Shown here piece by piece: positions 1-10,089 of a stretch of 64,000 nucleotides of DNA (the first letter of the stretch is position 1; each line of letters begins with the position of its first letter). The notes beneath the pieces are model-generated. The model was not told the origin of the DNA. It did no database searches and worked only from the letters and a program-made list of their open reading frames with translations. The position numbers and the translations under genes were made by a program. Source of the stretch: Zea mays (Eukaryota; Streptophyta; Magnoliopsida; Poales; Poaceae); contig NC_050104.1 of NCBI RefSeq assembly GCF_902167145.1, positions 94,065,849 through 94,129,848 on the forward strand. Direction: 5' to 3'.

Positions 1-760
1 TCACTAAAAACTTCGAGATAATGTTAAATTCAAGTTGCACCGGTGCAAACTGGTTCAACTGATTTTGTTTACAGCTGAACAAGTTTGAACCTGCTCAACT
101 TAGATTAGATAAACAGATAAACAAGTGTGACAAAGTAATGAGAGATTTTTGCTTAAGACTTGCCTTAGAGAAAATCCACTCGAATAGGTGACAAATCAGT
201 GTGAATTGGTTTCACACGATTTGCACATAATATAATCGAATATGAACTAACCAACAATTTAAAGCACTTATCAAGAACACACAAGAACACACGATTTAAC
301 CCGAGGTTCGGCAACCACCACAAAGGTGTGCTACTCCTCGTTGAGGAGCCGACAAAGGGTCGGGTCTTTTCCAACCCTAATCCTCCACAAGCCGACCACC
401 AAAGTCAAGGCAATCTCTTCTCAAATTAGCTCAACGAGCGGGTGATACAAACTTCTTGGGGTCGTCCACAAATTTGGAGACTCCCAAGCAACCTCTATCC
501 ATCAAGGAACTCAAGGTTCCAAGAGTAACAAATCCGCACAAGATTCAAGTTTGCGATGAGCTCGAGAGATGAAGAGAATGGAGAATCGAGATGAAATCAA
601 CAGCGAGTTAGATCGACTTCACCTCACACCAAGGGTCCTTCAAACAATTGAAGGAGATGCGATTTCGGGTGTGAGAGGTGAATTGAATGCTCTTGTTTGA
701 GGGTTGGTCAGCCAAGAATTCGTGGAGAGGGCAGAAGTGAATGAAGAGAGAGAGTGTGAG

Positions 761-773
761 GGGTATATAAAGT
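761..773 (-). promoter_or_regulatory. TATA-like box of the C LTR
   Basis: Minus-strand CTTTATATACCCC lies just downstream of the palindrome cluster, the same arrangement as the TATA boxes of A, B, E and H. Confidence 0.5.
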
Positions 774-809
774 ATCCCTCAAAAACTGGCGGCCGTTGGG
801 AAAAGTGGA

Positions 810-1090
810 CTCAAAACTGGTTGAATCGGTTCTGAAACCGGTTGAACCGGTTTCTACTAGGGGGTTTTCGCCTTTTCGGTTCACTGGCAGAGTCAGCCGG
901 AGACTGGACCGGCTCCAAAACCGGTTGAGCCGGGCCAAAATCCGCTTGAACCGGTTTTCAAAAAATCTGCACACGAATTTTTCTGACAGGATTGACTGGT
1001 AGACTGGCAGGTCAGAAAGTGACAGAGGGAACAGTGCAAAAACCGGTTGAACCGGTTTTAAGTCCTGTTGAACCGATTTTTGAAACTGTT
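810..1090. repeat. AACCGGTT palindrome cluster in the C LTR
   Basis: AACCGGTT and near-copies recur many times, often as the double unit AACCGGTTGAACCGGTT. They sit immediately upstream (minus sense) of the TATA-like box. The same motif recurs inside element C at about 21115-21360. Published Sirevirus LTRs carry palindromes at this place, but the maize consensus I know is CACCGGACWGTCCGGTG, which is different. Confidence 0.75.
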
Positions 1091-1507
1091 GAACAGATTT
1101 TGAGAAAATGGAGGTGAACCAAGGGGAAATCTTAGTGGGGAGTGGAAGTGGTTTTTCCAAGAGCATTCACGATCTAGTAAAAATGTTTTCTTAGAGGATT
1201 TGAAAAGGTTTGGACTGAGCTCATCGCACATACTTACTCAACTTTTGCGGATCCCTCTTAATTGAATGGCGATTCTGATGACTCAAGAATTGTAAAATGT
1301 AAATTGTCGTTGTTTCCAAGCACTTGAAGCACGCTATATGATGTAGAATTTTAATCCGCTCTGGTTTTACATTTGCGTACATATATGATCTGTGCTTCTC
1401 CTGTCTGTAGAATAACTGTATACATGCTAGGAGCAAACTTGTTAGAATCTCTGTTTGTTTTGTCATTTAATCACCAAAACCCTCAGTTAGGGTTGATTGC
1501 ACTTACA

Positions 1508-2048
1508 ATCTCCCCCTTTTTGGTGATTGATGCCAAAACAAACTGGAGTAGAGATAAAAACAAAAACACTGGCGAGATGTAAATAGTTGTGTATGTGTGG
1601 CTCCCCCTAAATATGTGCATGAGTTTTGTGATCTTCATATTGACTTGATATGTCAATTATGCAACATATTTGGAGAAAGTGAATAGCCAGCACATTACAC
1701 AATCATTGAGGGATGCAACAATATTATATAAGATATGATGATGTAAAAATGACATTACTCTAACATTTTCATCATTGCATAGCATAAGATATGTGATAGA
1801 ACTAGCTGTTACAATAATGATCATCACAACATAATATTGTTTATGGCCCTAAGCCATCATCACAAGCATCATCACAAGCATAGGCGAATACTAGAGTTAT
1901 TACAGACCATTGTTCATTACATAAATAAAAGCGCAAATAAAAGCGTTTAGCCCCAGGAGGCTACCAAGCCACTATCAAGCCATCAATCCTTCTCCCCCTT
2001 TTTGGCAACAAGCACCAAAAACAGGAGGAGAGAAGCAACCACATATCA
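1508..2048 (-). other. Element C 3' noncoding region with multiple polypurine tracts
   Basis: No gene is visible. On the minus strand there are GGGGGAGA or GGGGGAG purine tracts at about 1509-1521, 1601-1608 and 1991-2003. Multiple polypurine tracts before the 3' LTR are a known Sirevirus trait. The one touching 1507 is the probable plus-strand primer site. Confidence 0.6.
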
Positions 2049-2264
2049 CTAGGAAGGAGATGGATCGAAGAACTGCGACGCCAGATTTGCTGCAAAGTTT
2101 TCTTCCCCAGGGTTAGCTAGGGAGGATAGCTGCTAGAAGGATCCTGGGGAGGAGGATAGGATGAAGATGGACCCGGATCCCCCTGGTGGGGAGGCGGGAC
2201 ATACTGCTCTCTGTCATCAAAAAATTCTTCATCTTCACCTTCTTCATCTTCTGCTGACATGAAT
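2049..2264 (-). pseudogene. Element C extra (env-like position) ORF, C-terminal part
   Basis: This is the end of an ORF split by insertion of element A. When A and one copy of the GGAAC duplication are removed, minus-strand text from 19024 upward joins directly to this part: ...EINEWHQ, a stop, TYGVP, then FMSAEDEE. The part is acidic, then Pro/Ser/Gln-rich (PPPHQGDPGPSSSYPPPQ). A TAG at 2119-2117 ends the frame. A one-step frame change would carry on to a TAG at 2051-2049, so a small indel near 2115 is likely. No membrane segment is seen. Function is unknown; the placement (after RNase H, same strand) is that of the optional third gene of Sireviruses. Confidence 0.55.
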
Positions 2265-2457
2265 GGAACTGAAAGGGAAATAGGCTCACACATTTTCCTA
2301 AATGATTTTGGTGGTTGAATTGCCCAACATAAATATTTGGACTAACTAGTTTGCTTTAGATTATAAGTTTTACAGGTGCCAAAGGTTCACAATAAACCAA
2401 TACAAATTTAAAAGAAAGGGTTCAAAAAGAAAGGAGCAAAGCAACCGAAGGCTGCCC

Positions 2458-2890
2458 TGGTCTGGCGCACCGGACTGTCCGGTGTGCCACCTGACAGTGT
2501 CCGGTGCACCACCCGACAGTGTTCGGTGCACCAGGGAGATCGACTCCAAACTTGCCACCTTCGAGAATTCTGGGAGCCACTCCGCTATAATTCACCGGAC
2601 TTTCTAGTGTAGCACCGGACTGTCCGGTGTGCCGAGCGGAGTAATGGCTACAACGCCAACGATCGTCTGCAAAAGGTGAACAGTGATCAACAGTGCGTGG
2701 ACTGCGCGCGCAGAAGTCAGAGCAGACGCAGATGGCGCACCGGACAGTGAACAGGACTGTCCGGTGCACCACCGGACTGTCCGGTGGCCCACATGTCAGA
2801 AGCTCCAACGGTCGAACCCTAACGGTCAGGTGACGTGGCTGGCGCACCGGACAGTGTCCGGTGGCGCACCGGACTGTCCGGTGCGCCATA
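2458..2890. repeat. CACCGGAC palindrome cluster, A 5' LTR
   Basis: Repeated palindromes of the form CACCGGACTGTCCGGTG and half-palindromes CACCGGACAGTGTCCGGTG, several with single changes. This matches the repeated palindromic motif described for maize Sirevirus LTRs. Here it lies just upstream of the TATA box. Confidence 0.85.
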
Positions 2891-2930
2891 CGACAGCAGC
2901 CTTCACTAATGGCCATTTTGGTGGTTAGGG

Positions 2931-2940
2931 CTATAAATAC
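2931..2940 (+). promoter_or_regulatory. TATA box of the A 5' LTR
   Basis: CTATAAATAC about 40 bases after the last palindrome. The same box is at 18446-18455 in the 3' LTR. Confidence 0.7.
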
Positions 2941-3504
2941 CCCCCAATCACCACACTTCAATGCATCCAAGCACTCACTACTCCTCATTCAATACAAGAG
3001 CAATACACAACACTCCAAGACACAAACCAAAGCCTTCGATCAAATCAAAGTCCACAATTCAACTCTAGTTTTTAGGACTTGTGAGAAGATCGACTTGTGT
3101 TCTTTTGTTGTTCTTGTTGCTTGGTTGGATTTCTTCTTCCTCTATTCTTGTTCCCAATATCATTGTAATCAAAGCAAGAGACACCAAGTTATGGTGGTCC
3201 TTGTAGTGGACTAAGTGTCCCATTTGATTGAGAAGAGAAGCTCACTCGGTCTAAGTGATCGTTTGAGAGAGGGAAAGGGTTGAAAGAGACCCAGTCTTTG
3301 TGACCACCTCAACGGGGAGTAGGTTTGCAAGAACCGAACCTCGGTAAAACAAATCACCGTGTCATTCGCCTTATTCGCTTGTGATTTGTTTTCGCCCTCT
3401 CTTTCGGACTCGATTATATTTCTAACGCTAACCCCGACTTGTAGTTGTGCTTAAACTTTATAAATTTCAGATTTGCCTATTCACCCCCCTCTAGGTGACT
3501 TTCA

Positions 3505-3519
3505 ATTGCTATCAGAGCC
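3505..3519 (+). other. Primer binding site of element A
   Basis: ATTGCTATCAGAGCC directly follows the 5' LTR. It resembles the complement of the 3' end of initiator tRNA-Met (TGGTATCAGAGC) with one G-to-C change. Confidence 0.8.
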
Positions 3520-3552
3520 AAGTACTTCATTAGAGCCTAACCGCTCGAAGTG

Positions 3553-6184
3553 ATGCCGGGAGATCACGCCAAGAAGGAGATGGTGACCGGCGAGAAGCCC
3601 GCCACAAGCCACGGGAAGGCTCCTTCGGGAGAGTCAAGCAACAAGATGAAGGGATCCCCTTCACACACCAAGTCGCATCGGAGCGGCGAGAAGAAAAAGA
3701 AAATGAAGAAAGTGGTCTATTACGAGACCGATTCTTCATCACCTTCTACATCCGGCTCCGACGCGCCATCCATCACTTCTAAGCGCCAGGAGCGCAAGAA
3801 GTTTAGTAAGATCCCCTTACGCTATCCTCGTATTTCCAAACGCACCCCTTTACTTTCCGTCCCATTAGGCAAACCACCGGTTTTTGACGGTGAAGATTAT
3901 TGCATGTGGAGTGATAAAATGAGGCACCATCTAACCTCACTCCACGCTAGTATTTGGGACATTGTTGAATTTGGTGCGCAGGAACCATCCGTGGGGGATG
4001 AAGGCTATGACTCGGACGAGGTAGCCCAAATCCGGCACTTCAACTTCCAAGCCACTACTATACTCCTTGCCTCTCTAAGTCGAGAGAAGTATAATAAGGT
4101 GCAAGGGTTGAAGAGTGCCAAAGAGATTTGGGACGTGCTAAAAACCGCACACGAAGGAGACGAGGTGACCAAGATCACCAAGAGGGAAACGATCGAGGGG
4201 GAGCTCAGTCGCTTCATGCTTTACCAAGGGGAGGAGCCACAAGCCATGTACAACCAGCTCAAGGCCTTGGTGAACCAAGTGCACAACCTCGGGAGCAACA
4301 AATGGGATGACCATGAAATGGTCAAGGTTATTCTAAGATCATTTGTATTTCTTAATCCTACTCAAGTTCAATTAATTTGTGGTGATCCTAGATATAAACT
4401 AATGTCTCCCGAGGAAGTGATAGGAAAATTTGTGAGCTTTGAATTGATTATCAAAGGCTCCAAGAAAATCATCGAGCAAGGCGCCTCCTCCACACCTGAG
4501 GTGCAACCCGTCGCATTCAAAGCAATGGAGGAGAAGAAAGAAGAGTCTACATAAAGTAGGCTCCCCATCGACGCCTCCAAGCTTGACAATGAGGAGATGG
4601 CTTTAATCATCAAAAGCTTTCGCCAAATCCTCAAGCAAAGGAGGGGGAAGGATTACAAACCCCACTCCAAGAAGGTTTTCTACAAATGTGGTAAGCCCGG
4701 TCATTTTATCGCTAAATGTCCTTTGTCTAGTGATAGTGACAAGGATAACGACAAGAAGGGAAGAAGGAAGGAGAAGAAGAAGTATTACAAGAAGAAGGGC
4801 AGCGATGCCCATGTTTGTCGGGAGTGGGACTCCGATGAGAGCTCCACCGACTCCTCCTCCGACGAGGACGCCGCAAACATCACCGTCAACAAAGGTCTCC
4901 TCTTCCCAAACATCGGCCACAAGTGCCTCATGGCAAAGGACGGCAAAAAGAAGAAGGTAAAATCTAGAGCTTCCACTAAATATGCAACATCTAGTGATGA
5001 AGCTAGCTCTAGTGATGATGAGGATGATTTGCTCACCCTTTTTGCCAACTTAAACATGCAACAAAAAGAAAAATTGAATGAATTGATTAGTGCTATTCAT
5101 GATAAGGATGAACTCTTGGATAGCCAAGAGGACTTCCTAATTAAAGAAAATAAGAAGCATGTTAAAGTTAAAAATGCTTATGCTCAGAAGATAGAAAAAT
5201 GTGAAAAATTAACTAGTGAGCTAAGCACTTGCCATGACACTATTTCCAACCTTAGATTTGAAAATGATAAATTGATTGCTAAGGTTGAGAAATTAAATGT
5301 TAGTGATGATTCTCTTGTCAACCTTAGAAATGATATTGCTAATTTGATTGCTAAGATTGACAAATTAAATGCATCTCTCTCTAGCCTTAAAATTGAGAAT
5401 GAAAAATTAATTGCTAAGGCTAAAGGTTTAAATGTTTGCAATGATGTTATTTCCAATCTTAGAAATGAAAATGTCATGTTACATGCTAAGATTGATGAAT
5501 TAAATGTTTGCAAACCCTCTACATCTGCCGTTGAGCATGTTACTATTTGTACTAGATGTAGAGACATTAATGTTGATGCTATTCATGATCATCTAGCCTT
5601 AATTAAACAACAAAATGATCACATAGCTCAACTTAGTGCTAAAATTAATGAGCATGACTTAGAAAATGAAAATTTTAAATTTGCTAGAAGCATGCTCTAT
5701 AGTGGGAGACGCCCAGGCATTAAGGATGGCATTGGCTTCCAACAGGGAGACGATGTCAAGCTTAATGCCACCAAGAAATTGTCCAACTTTGTTAAGGGCA
5801 AGGCTCCCATGGTTCAGGATAACGAGGGTTACATTTTATACCCTGCCGGTTATCCTGAACACAAAATTAGGAGAATTCATTCTAGGAAGTCTCACTCTGG
5901 CTCTCATCATGCTTTTATGTATAAGAGTGAGGCATCTAGCTCTAGGCAATCAACACATGTTAAATTGCCTAAAAAGAAAACTCCTATTGCATCAAATGAT
6001 CATAACATTTCATTTAAGACCTGTGATGCTTCATATGTTTTAACTAACAAATCAGGCAAAATAGTTGCCAAATATGTTGGGGGGCAAACACAAGGGGTCA
6101 AAGACTTGTGTTTGGGTACCCAAGGTACTTGTTTCTAATGTGAAAGGACCCAAGACCGTTTGGGTACCTAAGAACAAGGCCTAA
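3553..6184 (+). pseudogene. gag: Element A gag, with long coiled-coil tail
   Basis: Encodes the capsid/nucleocapsid polyprotein that packages retrotransposon RNA. The start is the ATG at 3553 (MPGDHAKKEM). A Ser/Lys-rich N-terminus comes first. The copia Gag core (region with YNQLKALVNQVHNLGS) follows, then a zinc knuckle near 4680, then an acidic/Ser linker, and then a heptad-like coiled coil (about 5040-5690) rich in ENDKLIAK-type repeats. Damage: TAA at 4552-4554 where relative E reads TCA (Ser). The first Cys of the CCHC knuckle is Phe (FYKC instead of CYKC). A frameshift near 6085 makes the frame end at 6138, whereas E continues to a TAA equivalent to 6182-6184. The long tail is typical of Sirevirus Gag. 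Close copy of E gag (28346-30967). Confidence 0.85.
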
Positions 6185-6197
6185 AATTGTTTTGTAG

Positions 6198-8568
6198 GTT
6201 TATGCATCCGGGGGCTCAAGTTGGATAATTGATAGCGGGTGCACAAACCACATGACTGAGGAGAAAAGGATGTTCTCCTCCTATGAGAAAAACCATGATC
6301 CCCAAAGAGCCATCACATTCGGGGATGGAAATCAAGGTTTGGTCAAAGGACTTGGTAAAATTGCTATATCACCTGACCACTCTATTTCCAATGTTTTTCC
6401 TGTAGATTCTTTAGATTACAATTTGCTTTCTGTTTCTCAATTATGTAAAATGGGCTACAATTGTCTTTTTACGGACATAGGTGTTACTGTCTTTATAAGA
6501 AGTGATGATTCAGTATCATTTAAGGGAGTGTTAGAGGGTCAGCTATACTTAGTTGATTTTAATAGAGCTGAACTCGACACTTGCTTAATTGCTAAGACTA
6601 ACATGGGTTGGCTCTGGCATCGCCGACTAGCCCACGTTGGAATGAAGAATCTTCATAAGCTTCTAAAGGGAGAGCACATTTTGGGACTAACAAACGTTCA
6701 TTTTGAGAAAGACAGGATTTGTAGCGCATGTCAAGCAGGGAAGCAAGTTGGTGTTCATCACCCACACAAGAACATCATGACGACCGACAGGCCGCTTGAG
6801 TTACTCCACATGGACCTATTCGGCCCAATTGCTTACATAAGCATCGGCGGGAGTAAGTATTGTCTTGTTATTGTGGATGATTATTCTCGCTTCACTTGGG
6901 TCTTCTTTTTGCAAGATAAATCTCAAACCCAAGAGACCTTAAAAGGATTCTTGAGACGGAATCAAAATGAGTTTGGCTTAAGGATCAAGAAGATTAGAAG
7001 CGACAACGGGACGAAGTTCAAGAACTCACAAATAGAAGGCTTTCTTGAGGATGAGGGCATCAAGCATGAGTTCTCTTCTCCCTACACGCCACAACAAAAT
7101 GGTGTAGTGTAGAGGAAGAATAGAACTCTACTTGACATGGCGAGGACCATGCTTGATGAGTACAAGACTTCGGACCGGTTTTGGGCGGAAGCAATCAACA
7201 CTGCTTGCTACGCCATCAACCGTCTCTACCTTCACCGAATCCTCAAGAAGACATCGTATGAACTCCTCACCGGTAAAAAGCCCAATGTTTCATATTTTAG
7301 AGTCCTTGGTAGCAAATGTTTTATTCTTGTTAAAATAGGTAGAAAAACTAAATTTGCTCCTAAGGCTGTAGAAGGCTTTTTACTTGGTTATGATTCAAAC
7401 ACAAGGGCATATAGAGTCTTTAACAAGTCCACTGGACTAGTTGAAGTTTCTTGTGACATTGTGTTTGATGAGACTAATGGCTCTCAAGTAGAGCAAGTTG
7501 ATCTTGATGAGCTAAATGATGAAGAGGCTCCGTGCGTCGCGCTAAGGAACATGTCCATTGGGGATGTGTGCCCTAAGGAATCCGAAGAGCCTCCACAAGC
7601 ACAAGGTCAACCATCTTCCTCAATGCAAGCATCTCCACCAACTCAAGATGAGGATCAAGCTCAAGAGGATGAAAATGAAGATCAAGAAGATGAGCCACCT
7701 CAAGAGGAGGACAATGATCAAGGGGGAGATGCTAATGATCAAGACAAGGAAGATGATGAGGGTCCAAGGCAGCCACACCCAAGAGTCCACCAAGCAATAC
7801 AACAAGATCATCCCGTCAACACCATTCTCGGCGATATTCAAAAGGGGGTAACCACTCGATCTCGTGTTGCTTATTTTTGCGAACATTATTCTTTTGTGTC
7901 TTCTGTTGAGCCATACAGGGTAGAATATGCATTAAGAGATTCGGATTGGGTGTTGGCAATGCAAGAGGAACTCAACAACTTCACGAGGAATGAGGTATGG
8001 CATCTTGTTCCACGTCCTAACCAAAATGTTGTAGAAACCAAGTGGGTCTTCCGCAACAAGCAAGATGAGCATGGTGTGGTGACAAGGAACAAAGCCCGAC
8101 TTGTGGCCAAGGGATACTCACAAGTTGAAGGTTTGGATTTCGGTGAAACCTATGCACCCGTAGCTAATCTTGAGTCAATTCGTATATTACTTGCCTATGC
8201 TACTTACCATGGCTTCAAGCTTTATCAAATGGACGTGAAGAATGCCTTCCTCAATGGACCAATCAAGGAAGAGGTCTATGTTGAGCAACCTCCCGGCTTT
8301 GAAGATAGTGAGTACCCTAACCATGTTTATAAACTCTCTAAGGCGCTTTATGGGCTCAAGCAAGCCCCAAGAGCATGGTATGAATGCCTAAGAGACTTTC
8401 TTATCGCTAATGGCTTCAAAGTCGGAAAAGTCGATCCTACTCTCTTTACTAAAACTATTGCAAATGATTTGTTTGTATGCCAAATTTATGTTGATGATAT
8501 CATATTTGGATCTACTAACAAATCTACTCTCTTTACTAAAACTATTGCAAATGATTTGTTTGTATGCC
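6198..8568 (+). pseudogene. pol: Element A pol: protease, integrase, reverse transcriptase (interrupted)
   Basis: Pol lies in the +1 frame relative to gag, after a splice-acceptor-like TTTTGTAG at 6190-6197. The order is protease (IDSGCTNHM near 6225), integrase zinc region (HRRLAHVGMKNLHKLL then CSACQAGK), integrase core (LLHMDLFGP, IRSDNGTKF) and Sirevirus linker rich in Asp/Glu/Gln. Reverse transcriptase follows ([42 protein letters not shown] near 8487). Damage: a TAG at 7110-7112 replaces exactly the third catalytic residue, the Glu after NGVV, of the DDE integrase. The RT is cut at 8568 by the B junction, and the RT end and start of RNase H are missing. The rest of RNase H is at 16641-16987. 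Confidence 0.87.
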
Positions 8569-8589
8569 TAAGCAAATGATTTGTTTGTA
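8437..8589 (+). repeat. 45-bp direct duplication plus 18-bp partial copy (filler at A/B junction)
   Basis: A 45-base stretch at 8437-8481 (encoding [14 protein letters not shown]) is repeated at 8524-8568. Its inner 18 bases, GCAAATGATTTGTTTGTA, occur a third time at 8572-8589. The B LTR remnant starts at the next base. This looks like templated filler DNA at a repaired break, not a normal retrotransposon junction. Confidence 0.85.
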
Positions 8590-9306
8590 CCCCAAGGCAG
8601 CTAGGAGCCGTTGAGAGCAATGCAGGAAGGCAAATCTTGCCTTCTGTCGACTGGTGCACCGGACAGTCCGGTGCACCACCGGACACTGTCCGGTGCAGAT
8701 CTCTTTCCTATTCTGGCGCAGCCGACCGTTCACGATTTGGAGCCGTTGGCGCACCGGACACTGTCTGGTGCACACCGGACAGTCCGGTGCCCCCATCAGA
8801 CCGTTGGCTCGGCCACGCGTCACGCGCGGATTGCGCGGCCGACCGTTGGCCCAGCCGACCGTTGGCTCACCGGACAGTCCGGTGCACCACCGGACAGTCC
8901 GGTGAATTATAGCCGTACGGTGTTGACTTGATTACCGAGAGCGGCGACTTCGCCGCAGCCGACACACCGGACAGTCCGGTGATTTATATCCGTACGCCAC
9001 CGTCGAGACCCGAGAGCAGGCGGTTCACCAGACGCCAGCCTGGCGCACCGGACACTGTCCGGTGCACCCAGACTGAGTAGAGTCTTGGCTGCTCGAGCCA
9101 AGTCTTTTCCATTTGTCTTTTCTCTGATTCTAGCTCTTAGACAAATATGTTAGTACACAAAAACCAATGTACTAAGTCTAGAATCATACCTTTGTATTGA
9201 TTTGCACTTTGTCCACCATTTGGCATAGTTTAACACATAACCATTTGTGTTGGTCACTTAATCACCAAAATACTTAGAAATGGCCCAAGGGCACATTTCC
9301 CTTTCA
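8590..9306 (-). repeat. Element B 3' LTR, truncated
   Basis: Matches 15909-16640 of the 5' LTR, starting at CCCCAAGGCAGCTAGGAGCC. The 596 bases equivalent to 15313-15908 (TATA box, R and U5) are missing. The palindrome cluster (about 8650-9066) is kept. The break falls right beside the TATA box. Confidence 0.9.
8650..9066. repeat. CACCGGAC palindrome cluster, B 3' LTR
   Basis: Multiple CACCGGACAGTCCGGTG palindromes and CACCGGACACTGTCCGGTG variants, spaced by GC-rich text, as in the 5' LTR at about 15972-16404. Confidence 0.85.
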
Positions 9307-10089
9307 ATCTCCCCCTTTTTGGTGATTTATGCCAACACAACAAAAAGCAACATATAGAAGTGCAACATCAATGCAAATGAGAACAAGAATTTGTTTTGAT
9401 TCAAATTTGGCATATTTGGATCATTCTTTGCCACCACTTGGTTTGTTTTTGCAATTCAAACTCAATTTCCTATTTCTAAGTCAAATTCACTTGTTGAGAC
9501 ATAGAGAAAAGTATTCCAAGAGAAATTGATCAAAGATTCAAAAACTCCCCCTTTTCCCATAATTTAAACATTTTCCCCACAAGAGACCAACTTTTGACAA
9601 AAAGAGACACTTAGAGTATTTTGACAAAACAAAAGTTCTAACTCTACTATTTTCAAAATTCTCAAGTGGTAGCTGATCCATTTCTTGCTTTGGCCTTAAT
9701 TTCTCCCCCTTTGGCATGAAGCACCAAAACGGGATCATTTTTGGCCCTTAAACCCCATTGCCTTACCAAAACCTTCAAATAAGAATAAAAGGCAATAAGA
9801 GTATGGAGATGAACTTGGAGTAAGTTACCCTCTCATCGGAGTGCAGCGGAAGTCTTTCATGGTCCAAGTCCACCTTTCCCTTTCAATGCACCTTTGAGAC
9901 TAATTTAAGAAAACTCAAGCAGATGATTAGTCTCAAAGGATCAAGTTGTAGCACATCTCCCCCTAAATATGTGCATCACTCACACATGGACTTTTGAGGT
10001 CTGAGGTTGCTTTCTACAACTTGATCACCATAATGAAGCAACAAAATGCATAAAGAAACATGAACAAAGGCATAAACACATGTATGCTA
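9307..10089 (-). other. Element B 3' noncoding region with multiple polypurine tracts
   Basis: No gene is visible. Minus-strand tracts containing GGGGGAGA or GGGGGAG occur near 9309-9320, 9545-9555, 9702-9711 and 9958-9965. The first abuts the 3' LTR and is the likely primer for plus-strand synthesis. Confidence 0.65.

Larger units (their letters stand above)
1..1507 (-). mobile_element. Element C: 3' LTR (Sirevirus-type copia), cut by the window start
   Basis: On the minus strand the LTR begins with TGTAAGTGCAATC at 1507, directly after a polypurine tract, AAAAAGGGGGAGA. Reading downward it shows U3 with a cluster of AACCGGTT palindromes (about 810-1090), a TATA-like CTTTATATACC (773-763), and an R/U5-like part with GGTTCGG text near 310. 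The outer end is not identifiable because the window starts in or near it. The coding part of this element lies beyond the inserted element A (19024-25060). Family knowledge: Sirevirus LTRs are 1-2 kb, which fits. The open reading frames inside are not conserved and I do not regard them as genes. Confidence 0.75.
2270..3504 (+). repeat. Element A 5' LTR
   Basis: 1235 bases from TGAAAGGG to GACTTTCA, followed at once by the PBS. It holds the CACCGGAC palindrome cluster (about 2458-2890), a TATA box at 2931-2940, and an R/U5 part. It aligns by eye along its length with 17786-19023, with small indels in the palindrome cluster. Confidence 0.92.

Noticed and set aside
2458..2890. Regularly repeated palindromes resembling a CRISPR array
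   Set aside because: Units are self-complementary, unevenly spaced, lie in LTR U3 regions of plant retrotransposons and have no cas genes nearby.
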